From assembly GCA_964516845.1 (NCBI GenBank), contig CAZEXP010000009.1, positions 1 to 64,000 of the forward strand: a DNA stretch of 64,000 nucleotides, in the 5' to 3' direction. Below the pieces are notes generated by a model. That model made no database searches. It was given only the letters and a program-made list of their open reading frames with translations, and was not told the origin of the DNA. The translations under genes and the position numbers were made by a program. Origin of the DNA: JAPEKQ01 sp964516845. Lineage in GTDB: Bacteria > Joyebacterota > Joyebacteria > Joyebacterales > Joyebacteraceae. Below are positions 33,832 through 42,721 of this stretch, piece after piece (the stretch's first letter is position 1; every line of letters begins with the position of its first letter).

Positions 33832-34914
33832 TTACTGCAGCTTGAGCGTGGAGACCGCCAACAGGGCGAACAGCGCCCCGACGATCCAGAATCGAACAAC
33901 GATCTTGCTCTCCGCCCACCCCAGCTTCTGAAAGTGGTGATGGAGAGGCGCCATGAGGAAGACACGCTTCCCCCGCGTCTTGAACGACACGACCTGGATG
34001 ATCACCGAGATGGCGATGATCGCGAACATTCCGCCCACGATGAGCAACCAGATCTCCTTCTTGATGAGGATGGCCAGCGTTCCGAGCGCACCGCCGACGG
34101 CCAGCGAGCCCGTGTCACCCATGAACACCTCGGCCGGGTGCGCGTTGAACCAGAGGAACCCGAGGCCGGCGCCGATGAGGGCCGAGCAGTAGACCGTCAA
34201 CTCGCCGGCGCTGGCGATATACGGGATGTTCAGGTAGTCGCTGAAGCGGACGTGGCCCGTGAGGTAGCTCATGGCCGCGAACGCCAGCGCGCAGAACAGA
34301 ACGAGACCGATCGCAAGCCCGTCGAGACCGTCGGTCAGGTTCACCGCGTTCGAACTCGCCGTGATGACGATCATGCAGAACACGACGTATGCGGGCCCGA
34401 GCGACAGGACGGCGTCCTTGAGGAACGGAACCTCAACGCTGCTCGGAGAGGCCAGCAGCCCGCCACCATAGATGGCGACGCCGACGAGGAGCCCGAGCCC
34501 GAGCTGCCCCGCGAGCTTGTACCGCGCCACGAGTCCCTTCTTCCGCTTCTTCACGACCTTGAGATAGTCGTCGGTGAACCCGACGAGTCCGAGCCAGACC
34601 GTAGCGATGAGCATCAGCCAGATGAACTCGTTGTCGAGACGCGCCCAGAGGAGCGTCGGGACGATGGTCGCCGTGAGAATGAGCAGTCCGCCCATGGTCG
34701 GCGTCCCCGCCTTGGCGACGTGCGACTCCGGGGCGTACTCCCTCACGCAATCCGTGAGCTGGCGGTTGCGGAGCATGCGGATGAACAGGGGTCCCAGGAG
34801 GAAGCTTATGAGCAGGGCAGTTATGGCCGCGTACGCCGAACGGAAGGTAATGTATCGGAAGACATTGAAGGCAGATATGTAGTCCCTCAAGGGGTAGAGC
34901 AGGTAGTACAACAT
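33832..34914 (-). CDS. mraY: Phospho-N-acetylmuramoyl-pentapeptide transferase MraY
   Basis: The 360-residue integral membrane enzyme transfers phospho-MurNAc-pentapeptide to undecaprenyl phosphate to form lipid I. About ten transmembrane helices surround the signatures KAGTPTMGGLLI, the catalytic GFTDDYLKV, NAVNLTDGLDGLA, FMGDTGSLAVGG and MAPLHHHFQKLGW. ATG 34914, with AGGG upstream, gives the same length as E. coli MraY; the longer frame to 34992 is basic and unlikely. It follows murF after 43 bp. Confidence 0.97.
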   Translation of the reverse strand: MLYYLLYPLRDYISAFNVFRYITFRSAYAAITALLISFLLGPLFIRMLRNRQLTDCVREYAPESHVAKAGTPTMGGLLILTATIVPTLLWARLDNEFIWLMLIATVWLGLVGFTDDYLKVVKKRKKGLVARYKLAGQLGLGLLVGVAIYGGGLLASPSSVEVPFLKDAVLSLGPAYVVFCMIVITASSNAVNLTDGLDGLAIGLVLFCALAFAAMSYLTGHVRFSDYLNIPYIASAGELTVYCSALIGAGLGFLWFNAHPAEVFMGDTGSLAVGGALGTLAILIKKEIWLLIVGGMFAIIAISVIIQVVSFKTRGKRVFLMAPLHHHFQKLGWAESKIVVRFWIVGALFALLAVSTLKLQ

Positions 34915-34957
34915 AACGGCCCTCGTACGTCGGGGGAGCAACCCCCGGGTAGGCCGG

Positions 34958-36388
34958 TCAGGAGACGGGCGCCTCCGAGACCAGCGACTCAACCACTTCC
35001 TCCATCCGCATTCCGCGGGACCCCTTCACCAGCAATACCGCATCACGCTCGAGACCGCTCATCAGGTCCCGCGCGAGTGTTCTCTTGTCGCCGTGGATGC
35101 GCACGTGATCGGGAGACATCCCCGCGGCGATCGCGCCACCCGCGAGCGCCTTCACGTCCGATCCGTAGAGATAGAGACGGTCGACGCCGAGTTCCGCAGC
35201 GCGCGCGCCGATTGCGCGGTGCGCCTCAAGGCTCCCCTCGCCCATCTCGAGCATGTCGCCGAGCGCGGCGACCGTCGGTCGAGCGCCCGCCATCTCCACG
35301 AGCGTCTCCAGTGCCGCGACCATCGACGCGGGATTCGCGTTGTAGGCGTCGTTGATCACCGTCACGCCCCCCGTCTCAGTGATCTCCATGCGCATCGACG
35401 TCGCGCGGAAATCCCTGAGACCCTCCACTGCCGACCGCTCACTCACGCCGAGCGAAACGGCGGCGGCTATCGCCGCGAGCGCGTTGTGCACGTTGTGCCG
35501 ACCCGGGGCCCGCAGCTCGACGTCGACCCTCTCACGGACGACCGCCGTGCGGCGGAGCGAGAAACGCACGGTCGAACCCGTGTGCTCGATGTCGTCCGCT
35601 GCGATGTCTGCGTCCTCGGAGAGACCGTACAGCAGGACCTCCGACGGACAGTCCTCCGCCATGGCCAGCACGCGAGGGTCGTCGGCGTTGAGGACCGCGG
35701 TGCCGTCGAACGGCAGCGCCGCGACGAGCTCGGCCTTCGCCAGCGCGACCCCATCGAGGTCGCGCATGCTCTCGAGGTGCGCCGAAGCGACGTTCGTCAC
35801 AATGCCAACCCGGGGGCGCGCGAGTACGGCGAGCCGCGCGATCTCACCCGGGTGGTTCATCCCCATCTCGATGACCGCGACGTCGTGCACGGACTCGATC
35901 CCGAGGAGCGTCAGTGGAACACCGATGTGATTGTTGTAGTTGCCGCTCGTCTTCCAGACGTCGAGCTCGTGACCGAGCGCGGCGGCTGTCATCTCCTTGG
36001 TCGTCGTCTTGCCGTTCGACCCGGTCACCGCGACGACAGGGATATCGAACCGGTTCCGGTACCACTGCGACAGACTCTGGAGTGCGGCAAGCGTGTCATC
36101 GACCGGCAGCACGACCGCTCCGTTCGGAAGAGCGTCCGCATGCGCCCGAGCCCAGTCGGCTTCGACCACGGCGGCCACGGCCCCGGAAGCGAGGGCGTCT
36201 GCCACGAAGCGGTGTCCGTCGAACCGCTCGCCGCGCAACGCGACGAACAGGTCTCCCGAACGCACCATGCGCGAATCGGTCGACACGGCGGCGATCTCAA
36301 CGCCCGCCGAAGCGATCTCCGCGCCCGCCGCGGTGTTCCCCGCGATCCCGAGCGCCGAAGCCACCTCTGTCAGTTTGATCCGCTCCAT
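34958..36388 (-). CDS. murF: UDP-MurNAc-tripeptide-D-Ala-D-Ala ligase MurF
   Basis: At 476 residues it is the usual MurF size. It contains the Mur N-terminal domain (STDSRMVRSGDLFVALRG, then FDGHRFV), the ATP loop VTGSNGKTTTKEM, EMGMNHPGEI, NADDPRV and the C-terminal NDAYNANPASM. The enzyme completes the UDP-MurNAc-pentapeptide. ATG 36388 shares its A with the murE stop; GTG 36391 is an alternative one codon earlier. AGAGGG lies upstream. Confidence 0.96.
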   Translation of the reverse strand: MERIKLTEVASALGIAGNTAAGAEIASAGVEIAAVSTDSRMVRSGDLFVALRGERFDGHRFVADALASGAVAAVVEADWARAHADALPNGAVVLPVDDTLAALQSLSQWYRNRFDIPVVAVTGSNGKTTTKEMTAAALGHELDVWKTSGNYNNHIGVPLTLLGIESVHDVAVIEMGMNHPGEIARLAVLARPRVGIVTNVASAHLESMRDLDGVALAKAELVAALPFDGTAVLNADDPRVLAMAEDCPSEVLLYGLSEDADIAADDIEHTGSTVRFSLRRTAVVRERVDVELRAPGRHNVHNALAAIAAAVSLGVSERSAVEGLRDFRATSMRMEITETGGVTVINDAYNANPASMVAALETLVEMAGARPTVAALGDMLEMGEGSLEAHRAIGARAAELGVDRLYLYGSDVKALAGGAIAAGMSPDHVRIHGDKRTLARDLMSGLERDAVLLVKGSRGMRMEEVVESLVSEAPVS

Positions 36389-37959
36389 CACACCCTCTGC
36401 ATCCCGCGGTCCGGGGAGTCCCCGGAACCGACGGCGCCATCGCTCTCGGCCATGGCGGCCATCGCCTCTTCGCGATCGTCGAAGTGGATTCGCTCCGCGC
36501 CGATGATCTGATAGTCCTCGTGTCCCTTGCCCGCGATGACCACGACGTCTCCGACGCCGGCCATCGCCACGGCGGCTCTGATCGCGCTTCTCCGGTCCTC
36601 AACGACGTCGACCTGCGACCGTCCGATGTCCCCGATCCCTTCCAGGATCTCATCGATGATGACCCGCGGGCTTTCGGACCGCGGGTTGTCGGAGGTCACG
36701 ACGACGCGATCCGACAGTCGCGCGGCGATCTCGCCCATCAGCGGCCGCTTCCCGCGGTCGCGGTCTCCCCCACACCCGAACACCGTCACCACGTGTCGGG
36801 GATCGAGTCCGCGAACCGCCCGGAGCACCTTCTCGAGCGCGTCGGGCGTATGCGCGTAATCGACGACGACCGAGTACCCGGCGTTCCCGGGCACGACCTC
36901 GAGACGCCCCTCAACGCGCTCGACTCCGGCGATCCCGGCCTGGATGGTCGGAAGCGGGATCTCACGGCTGACGGCAACCGCCGTCGCCGCCAGGGCGTTG
37001 AGGACGTTGAAGCCCGCGATGAGCCGCATCGAGATATCGAAGTCGCCGTTCGGCGTGTGGAACCGAGCCTCGGTGCCGGTCGCCGACGCCTTGACGTCGC
37101 TCGCGTGCACATCACCCTCTGTCATCCCGTACGACAGGACCCTGAGGCTCACCGAGTCCCCGAACGCGTCAGCGAGATCGCGTCCGAACGCGTCATCCGT
37201 GTTGATTATGGCGGTCGATCCAGGCTTGTTGGCGTCCGTCTCGGCCAGCTCGAACAGCCGGCGCTTGGCGGCACCGTACTCCTCGATCGAACCGTGGAAG
37301 TCGAGGTGGTCACGCGACAGGTTCGTGAACGTCGCCGTGTCGAACCGCGTTCCGAGCGCGCGTCCGAGCGCGAGCGCGTGTGAGCTGACCTCCATCGTCA
37401 CGGCGTCCACGCCGGCCTCGACCATCTCCGCGAGAGCCGCGGCGAGATCGACGGCCTCGGGACTCGTCCGCGCGGCGGGCATGAACCGGTCGGCTATGCG
37501 GTAGCCGAGCGTTCCGATGAGCCCGGTCCGCTGCCCCGCTTCGATGAGGATCGCGTCGATGATGTGTGAAGTCGTGGTCTTGCCGTTCGTCCCGGTCAGA
37601 CCGTGGACGACGAGGTGGTCCGAGGGTCGGCCGTAGAGTTCGTGCGCGATGGGCCCCATCGCCACCCTCGTGTCCGGCACGACGATCTCGAGCATGCCCG
37701 GCGTTCCCGTCTTCCGCTCCACGAGCGCCGCTGCCGCCCCCCGCTCCGCCGCGCCGGCGACGAAGTCGTGACCGTCAGCGACGTAGCCGCTCACGGCGAC
37801 GAAGAGGCTCCCGGACTCGACCCGGCGCGAGTCGTACTCGATCGAGCGCACGGTGATCTCCGCCGCCTCCGCGGGAAGACCGGATGCAACGCTCGCCGCA
37901 ACACCGCTCGAGTTGAGCAGAGCTGCGAGGTTCATTTCGTATGTCCGGTTGTTGCGCAT
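36388..37959 (-). CDS. murE: UDP-MurNAc-tripeptide synthetase MurE (meso-DAP type)
   Basis: The 523-residue ligase adds the third peptide residue. It has SIEYDSRRVESGSLFVA, the ATP loop GTNGKTTTSHIID, TNLSRDHLDFHG and VVDYAHTPDALE. The substrate-specificity motif reads DNPRSESP, the DNPR form that selects meso-diaminopimelate rather than lysine, which fits a Gram-negative wall. It starts one base after the ftsI stop. A later ATG (37935) lacks a ribosome-binding site, whereas GGAG precedes 37959. Confidence 0.96.
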   Translation of the reverse strand: MRNNRTYEMNLAALLNSSGVAASVASGLPAEAAEITVRSIEYDSRRVESGSLFVAVSGYVADGHDFVAGAAERGAAAALVERKTGTPGMLEIVVPDTRVAMGPIAHELYGRPSDHLVVHGLTGTNGKTTTSHIIDAILIEAGQRTGLIGTLGYRIADRFMPAARTSPEAVDLAAALAEMVEAGVDAVTMEVSSHALALGRALGTRFDTATFTNLSRDHLDFHGSIEEYGAAKRRLFELAETDANKPGSTAIINTDDAFGRDLADAFGDSVSLRVLSYGMTEGDVHASDVKASATGTEARFHTPNGDFDISMRLIAGFNVLNALAATAVAVSREIPLPTIQAGIAGVERVEGRLEVVPGNAGYSVVVDYAHTPDALEKVLRAVRGLDPRHVVTVFGCGGDRDRGKRPLMGEIAARLSDRVVVTSDNPRSESPRVIIDEILEGIGDIGRSQVDVVEDRRSAIRAAVAMAGVGDVVVIAGKGHEDYQIIGAERIHFDDREEAMAAMAESDGAVGSGDSPDRGMQRV

Positions 37960-37960
37960 G

Positions 37961-40066
37961 CTATCGGCACTCCACTCGGACCCGGTCGCCGGCTCTCACC
38001 GCGGACCCCCTCCGCGGTGATTGCGACCGAACCAGACCGGTTCCGTCAAACGAGAGCACGAGGCCCAGACCGGCAGCCGTGCGCCGCGCGCGCCTGAGAC
38101 TCATCCCGACGAGGTCGGGCATGTCGGTGTCGCCCGCTGCCGCCTCATCGCCGGCCCCGGAGAACGACGCCGGGACGATGAGACAATCCCCCGCGCTGCG
38201 GCGTGCGCCGAGTGCTGCGGACGCATAGCCGGCCGCGTCGTACGCGGCGAACTCCTGTGCGCCGGCCTCGTCCATGAGACGCTCAGCGAATTCGAGCCCT
38301 TCCGACTCGAGCGAGCACGTCGACGACTCTCTCGCCGGCCGCGCATTCCTGCGACCGAGGATGAGCTCGTGTCTCGAGCTTCGAACGACGCGCTCGATGA
38401 TGCGACGGAAGACGGGAGCCGCCGCGTCGCCACCGAGCCCCCGCCCCTTCGGCTCGTCGATAACGACGAGGATGACCAGACCGGGGTCATCAGCGGGAGC
38501 GAACCCTGCGAACGAGGCGACGTATTTTCCGGGAGCGTACCCCCGGATGCCGGGAACAACCTTCTGTGCGGTTCCCGTCTTGCCGGCAACTGCGAACTCC
38601 GCGACGGCGGCCTTCTTTCCGGTGCCGTCGACCGGGATGTCCTTCATCATATCTCTGACGAGTGCCGCAACCTCAGGTCGAACGACCTGCCGGATGACAC
38701 ACGGCTGCGACTCCTCGACGACGCGTCCCTCATCGGTCAGGACCGCCTTGATGATGTGCGGCTCCATGAGATATCCGCCGTTCGCGACGGCGGAGTACGC
38801 GCCGACAAGCTGGAGCGCCGTGACCGCGATCTCCTGACCGATGGCGATGGTGTACACGGAGCGTCTGCTCCACTCGGACGGTGGATGCAGCGTGCCCCGG
38901 ACTTCGCCCGGGAGATTGATGGCCGTGAGGCATCCGAAGCCGAAATCGCGCGCGTATGAGTAGAGCGGGATATCGCCGACCGCGTCCCCGATCTGGGCGA
39001 AGCAAACATTGCTCGATTTCTTGAGAGCACTGCGGAAGTTGAGCCAGCCGTGCGGCTTGACGTCGCGGATGGTGAAACTCCCGAACTTCCGCTTGCCCTG
39101 TGATGCGTAGTAGACCGATGTCTCATTCGCCGCGCCCGTTTCGATCGCGGCGCACGCCGTGACGACCTTGAAGGTCGATCCCGGCTCGAACTGGTCGGTG
39201 ACGGCGCGGTTGCGCCAGCACTCCTCGGCGTACCGGGAGAACCGGTTGCAGTCGAAACCGGGCCAGTTCGCCATGGCGAGGATCTCGCCCGTCCACGGAT
39301 CCTGCACGATGACCGTGCCGCCCTTCGCCTCCTGCTCCCGAATGGCCCTCTCGAGTTCTACCTCGCAGATCTCCTGGAGCACGGCGTCGATCGTCAGAAC
39401 GACCGACTCGCCGTCCTCGGGAGCGATGCGTGTTCCAGCCGGAGCCGGAGAGCGCTGCTGAACGCAGTCGAGATGGTACTCAACCGTTGCCGGCGTGCCG
39501 CGCAGCCACTCGTCCATCTGCTGTTCGATGCCGGAGATGCCACGCCCGTCGATATCCGTGTATCCGATCACGTGGCACGCGCGCTCGCCGTGCGGGTAGA
39601 CGCGCTTCGTTTCGGGAAGAAGCTCCACTCCCCTGATCCCGAGTTCCGCGACGGCGGCTGCGCGCTCGGGCGTAACCTGCCGTTCGAGCCACACGAACCC
39701 GGCGTTCTTCGAGAGAAGCTCTGCATACGACCGGGAGTCCCCGCCGAGAACGCCGGCGAGGGCGCGGGCCGCCGCTCGCGGCGATTCGACCTCGCCCGGA
39801 TGCGCGCAGACGGAGTGGACATCGAGGTTGCCGGTCAGGGGGATCAGGTTGCGGTCGAAGATCACGCCGCGGTCGGGCGCCAGCTCGACGGTCACGACCT
39901 GCTGGCGCTCCGCGTAGCAGGCGAGCCGAGGCCCATGAACGACCTGGATGAAGACGAGACGAACGACGATGACGGCCCAGACGGCGAGCGCGAACACGAG
40001 AGCAACGCCAAGTCGCCTCACGTGAGCTCTCTCCACGGCCTCATCGCTACCCGTCGGTCGGTGCAT
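37961..40066 (-). CDS. ftsI: Septal peptidoglycan transpeptidase FtsI (PBP3) with C-terminal PASTA domain
   Basis: The 701-residue class B penicillin-binding protein has one N-terminal membrane helix (about 18-43), a dimerisation/pedestal domain and a transpeptidase domain with S297-x2-K300 (EPGSTFK), SSN (351-353) and KTG (495-497). After a linker it ends in a PASTA domain (about 645-701; MPDLVGMSLRRARRTAAG), as in SpoVD-like proteins, which bind muropeptides or help dimerise. E. coli FtsI lacks this. GAGGG precedes the ATG at 40066, which overlaps ftsL by 20 bp. It is the partner of FtsW. Confidence 0.95.
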   Translation of the reverse strand: MHRPTGSDEAVERAHVRRLGVALVFALAVWAVIVVRLVFIQVVHGPRLACYAERQQVVTVELAPDRGVIFDRNLIPLTGNLDVHSVCAHPGEVESPRAAARALAGVLGGDSRSYAELLSKNAGFVWLERQVTPERAAAVAELGIRGVELLPETKRVYPHGERACHVIGYTDIDGRGISGIEQQMDEWLRGTPATVEYHLDCVQQRSPAPAGTRIAPEDGESVVLTIDAVLQEICEVELERAIREQEAKGGTVIVQDPWTGEILAMANWPGFDCNRFSRYAEECWRNRAVTDQFEPGSTFKVVTACAAIETGAANETSVYYASQGKRKFGSFTIRDVKPHGWLNFRSALKKSSNVCFAQIGDAVGDIPLYSYARDFGFGCLTAINLPGEVRGTLHPPSEWSRRSVYTIAIGQEIAVTALQLVGAYSAVANGGYLMEPHIIKAVLTDEGRVVEESQPCVIRQVVRPEVAALVRDMMKDIPVDGTGKKAAVAEFAVAGKTGTAQKVVPGIRGYAPGKYVASFAGFAPADDPGLVILVVIDEPKGRGLGGDAAAPVFRRIIERVVRSSRHELILGRRNARPARESSTCSLESEGLEFAERLMDEAGAQEFAAYDAAGYASAALGARRSAGDCLIVPASFSGAGDEAAAGDTDMPDLVGMSLRRARRTAAGLGLVLSFDGTGLVRSQSPRRGSAVRAGDRVRVECR

Positions 40067-40550
40067 GCTCGTCCCTCGTTACGTAGCCGGCGCCGCCTTC
40101 GTCAGTCAGCGGAACCTCACCCAGTCTCACGATCTCATCACGCTCCGGATACCGCATGCCCAGGTGCTCGATCGCGTATCGCTCGACCCGCTCCCGGCCC
40201 GAGAGCGCCACACAGTCCATCTCCAGAAAGCCGATCTGTGCCTCGAGCCTCCCGCGACGCGCCCGCAGACTGTCGATCTCCCCTGCGAGGTGCGAAGCAT
40301 AGACATGCTGCCACACACAGAGGATGCCGATAACCAGCGCAGCGGCCCAGAGCACGAGCCCCTTCGCGTGGACCGAGCCCCGGATGCCGTTCAAGAGAGT
40401 CGCCGGTCCGGTCACGATGCCGCCGACCCGACCGGCGATGGATGCCAGTGACGAGAGATGCGATGCGGTGCGACGAGCGCCTGCTGCGCGTCCGCTCGTC
40501 CGACGCCTGGGTACCGTCTGCTTCTTCATCAGGAATCTCATTCGCTGCAC
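40047..40550 (-). CDS. ftsL: FtsL-like cell division protein
   Basis: A small bitopic protein of up to 167 residues: a basic cytoplasmic N-terminus (about 1-65), one membrane helix (about 66-84) and a periplasmic leucine-zipper coiled coil (HLAGEIDSLRARRGRLEAQI). The family is too divergent to recognise by motif, but the topology and the position between rsmH and ftsI are diagnostic of FtsL, which activates FtsWI together with FtsB. The start is uncertain: GTG 40550, ATG 40541 and ATG 40529 are all in frame, and only the GTG has a purine-rich GGGGGAA nearby. The 3' end overlaps ftsI by 20 bp. Confidence 0.75.
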   Translation of the reverse strand: MQRMRFLMKKQTVPRRRTSGRAAGARRTASHLSSLASIAGRVGGIVTGPATLLNGIRGSVHAKGLVLWAAALVIGILCVWQHVYASHLAGEIDSLRARRGRLEAQIGFLEMDCVALSGRERVERYAIEHLGMRYPERDEIVRLGEVPLTDEGGAGYVTRDEHAPTDG

Positions 40551-40612
40551 CGCGTTCCCCCCGGGGGCAGTCCGGCGACCGGCGCCTCATGGCCCCCGGT
40601 CGCCGTCCCCTG

Positions 40613-41551
40613 TCAGGCTGCCGCGTGGTCCGGCAACCGCTCTGCGACTCTCAGTTTCGCCGACCGCGCCCTCGGGTTCCGGGCGACCTCGGCCGGCTGC
40701 GGCTTGACGACCCGCCGCGTGATGATCCGCATCGTCGGCTTCTTCCCGCACGCGCACTCCGGAAGGTCACGCGGGCACGTGCACGGGTTCGTAGCGTTGA
40801 CGAAGTGCCGCTTCGTGATGCGGTCCTCGAGCGAGTGATACGAGATCACGACGATCCGGCCACCGGGACGAAGCACCTGCTCCGCCTGGCGGAGCCCCTC
40901 GCTGAGATTGTCGAGCTCGCCGTTGACGGCGATACGAAGCGCCTGGAACACGCGGGCGAGTGTCTTCGTCCTGTTCTTCGGCTTCGTGGAGATGACGGCT
41001 TCGGCGAGATCGGACGTTGTCTTGAGCTTCTCGTTGTCTCGCGCCGTGATGATCGCGCGTGCGATCGGGCGGGCCCGCCACTCTTCCCCGTAGTCCCGGA
41101 TGATCTCGGCAAGCCCGCGCTCGTCCGCATGGGCGATGAGTTGGGCGGCGCTCCTGCCGGAGCGCGCGTCGAGACGCATGTCGATCGGCCCATCGTTGGC
41201 ATAGCTGAAACCACGCTCCGCGTGGTCGAGCTGCATGGAGGAGAACCCGAGATCCATGAGAACACCGTCGGCCGCCTCAAAACCTCTGGCCTCGGCGGTC
41301 TCACGCAGTGAAGAGAAATTGGCTCTCACCAGTTCCACCCTCTCGGAGAACGATCGCAGCGCATCGCCGGCAGTCTCAATCGCCTCGGCATCGAGATCGA
41401 GTCCGAGGAGTCTGCCGGCCGGAGCATTGAGGAGGATCTGTCGCGCGTGTCCTCCTGCACCGACGGTGCAGTCGATATAGAGGCCGGTGGCTCGAGTTAT
41501 GAGGAACTCGACCACCTCGGTCGTCATGACCGGCAGATGTGCCGACTGCAT
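40613..41551 (-). CDS. rsmH: 16S rRNA (cytosine-1402-N4)-methyltransferase RsmH
   Basis: The 312-residue SAM methyltransferase (formerly MraW) has HLPVMTTEVVEFL, the SAM loop DCTVGAGGHA, LGLDLDAEA, VLMDLGFSSMQLD, VISYHSLEDRITK and a C-terminal cysteine-rich segment (CTCPRDLPECACGKKP). It modifies C1402 in the ribosomal P site. It occupies its conventional place near the start of the dcw operon, but a STAS gene separates it from mraZ. No good ribosome-binding site precedes ATG 41551. Confidence 0.96.
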   Translation of the reverse strand: MQSAHLPVMTTEVVEFLITRATGLYIDCTVGAGGHARQILLNAPAGRLLGLDLDAEAIETAGDALRSFSERVELVRANFSSLRETAEARGFEAADGVLMDLGFSSMQLDHAERGFSYANDGPIDMRLDARSGRSAAQLIAHADERGLAEIIRDYGEEWRARPIARAIITARDNEKLKTTSDLAEAVISTKPKNRTKTLARVFQALRIAVNGELDNLSEGLRQAEQVLRPGGRIVVISYHSLEDRITKRHFVNATNPCTCPRDLPECACGKKPTMRIITRRVVKPQPAEVARNPRARSAKLRVAERLPDHAAA

Positions 41552-41620
41552 GTTTGGTTTCGCTTTGGTCAGGTACGCGGCGCGTCACGGCCACCGGCCC
41601 CTCGAGGAACGGGCGCTTGG

Positions 41621-41980
41621 TCAGCTCGCGAGAAGTGCGCGTGCAGTGCCCGTCCGCTTCCCTCTCTCGGGTGCCGATGTATTGGTCTCAAGGAGGCCGT
41701 GGAGTCCCGCCAGGAGGAAGATGTTCCTCACGTAGGGGCTCAGACCGGCCACCTTCAGATCTCCTGCATGTGAGCGGACCAGATCGAATTCGCGCGCCAG
41801 CCCGGATGCGTCCAGGTAGCTGATGTGCTCGACATCGCTGAAGTCGAGGACGATCTGGTTCTGCCTGCTCGTGAGCAGGCTGACGAGATGGCGGTGGAGC
41901 TGCGCGAACTCGCAGGCAGCCATGCTGCCCGTCATGTGGAGCACGATCGAATGCTCCGTCGCGCGCGAGTTGATGGTCAT
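41621..41980 (-). CDS. STAS-domain protein inserted in the dcw operon
   Basis: The 119-residue protein is one STAS domain: VLDFSDVEHISYLDASGLA with the possible phospho-acceptor S59, then a short C-terminal tail. It resembles anti-anti-sigma factors (RsbV/SpoIIAA) or soluble STAS regulators. It starts four bases after the mraZ stop behind GGAGGAG and is followed 69 bp later by rsmH, so it is co-transcribed with the division genes. An anti-sigma kinase that could phosphorylate it is not adjacent; the RsbW-like protein at 9757-10185 is one candidate partner (inference). Such an insertion between mraZ and rsmH is unusual. Confidence 0.85.
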   Translation of the reverse strand: MTINSRATEHSIVLHMTGSMAACEFAQLHRHLVSLLTSRQNQIVLDFSDVEHISYLDASGLAREFDLVRSHAGDLKVAGLSPYVRNIFLLAGLHGLLETNTSAPERGKRTGTARALLAS

Positions 41981-41984
41981 GCCC

Positions 41985-42449
41985 CTACTCCTCCCCGCCG
42001 TCGGTCACGCCGTCGCTCGGATTGTCCCACAGGGTCTCCGCAACCTCTTCGTAGGTCATCCCGAACCCGTCCTTGTACTCCCGGTAGCGCTCCGGACTCC
42101 AGATCTCAATGCGCTCGATGGCGCCGATGACGAGGATGTCCTTCTCGAGACCGGCGAGTTCTCTGAGCTCCTGCGGCACGATGATGCGGCCATGACCGTC
42201 AACGGTCACCTCACATGCATGCGCCGCGATCTCCCGCGTGAAGAACCGCGTCTTCCTCGATGTGAACGAAAGCGACCCGAGCTTCCGCTGGACGCGGTTC
42301 CACTCGTCTGTGGGGTAGAAGAACAGACATCCGTCAAGCCCGAGCGTCAGGATGAAGACCTCGCCGGTAGCCTTGCGGAACTTCGAAGGGATCGAGAGAC
42401 GACCCTTCGAATCGAGCGTGTGCCGGTATGTTCCGAGGAAGGAATTCAT
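41985..42449 (-). CDS. mraZ: Transcriptional regulator MraZ
   Basis: The 154-residue protein has two SpoVT/AbrB-like repeats (SFLGTYRHTLDSKGRLSIPSKFR split across residues 3-25, and CEVTVDGHGRIIVPQELRE), the MraZ architecture. MraZ forms a ring and represses its own dcw operon by binding short direct repeats upstream of its gene, which are present here. ATG 42449 has GGAG six bases upstream; the GTG 12 bp earlier is less likely. It is the first gene of an operon running to 20797. Confidence 0.95.
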   Translation of the reverse strand: MNSFLGTYRHTLDSKGRLSIPSKFRKATGEVFILTLGLDGCLFFYPTDEWNRVQRKLGSLSFTSRKTRFFTREIAAHACEVTVDGHGRIIVPQELRELAGLEKDILVIGAIERIEIWSPERYREYKDGFGMTYEEVAETLWDNPSDGVTDGGEE

Positions 42450-42491
42450 GTGTCGCTCCACGGGGTGCTACGGCACGCGGCGCACCGCTCC

Positions 42492-42516
42492 CCCACTCCA
42501 TCCCACTTCTGCCCAC
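42492..42516 (-). promoter_or_regulatory. MraZ operator: three GTGGG repeats at a 10-bp period
   Basis: On the minus strand GTGGG occurs at 42516-42512, 42506-42502 and 42496-42492, with exact 10-bp spacing. This is the layout of known MraZ boxes (short G-rich direct repeats one helical turn apart). The boxes lie between the predicted transcription start (about 42520) and the mraZ start codon, a position suited to autorepression. Confidence 0.85.
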
Positions 42517-42526
42517 TTCCGGGGAG

Positions 42527-42554
42527 AGTAGATGGTGGGGGCCGGGGCTGTCAA
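42527..42554 (-). promoter_or_regulatory. Promoter of the dcw operon (mraZ promoter)
   Basis: On the minus strand TTGACA (42554-42549), 16 bp, TCTACT (42532-42527). The -35 is perfect and the -10 is moderate. It lies directly upstream of the MraZ boxes. No other clear promoter was found inside the operon. Confidence 0.65.
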
Positions 42555-42650
42555 GTGAAAAAAACGCCTGTGCAGTGGGCTCTTGCAGGAAATCTTCGAG
42601 GAGGGAGACCGGGTGGGACGGAGATCGGCCCATCCCACACCCGGAATGCA

Positions 42651-42677
42651 AGAGAGGGGCTCTATAAGCCCCTCTCT
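42651..42677 (-). terminator. Hairpin terminator after the second C25 peptidase gene
   Basis: A perfect 11-bp stem (42651-42661 with 42667-42677) and a 5-nt loop, 45 bp after the peptidase stop and upstream of the mraZ promoter. The following T content is low. Confidence 0.7.
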
Positions 42678-42721
42678 CCTGTGTCCTGTCCGTCATTCCC
42701 CACTGGAAGTGGGATGTGCGG

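Noticed and set aside
42612..42715. Further GTGGG motifs near the C25 gene end as extra MraZ boxes
   Set aside because: They are on mixed strands and lack the 10-bp period of the real operator.
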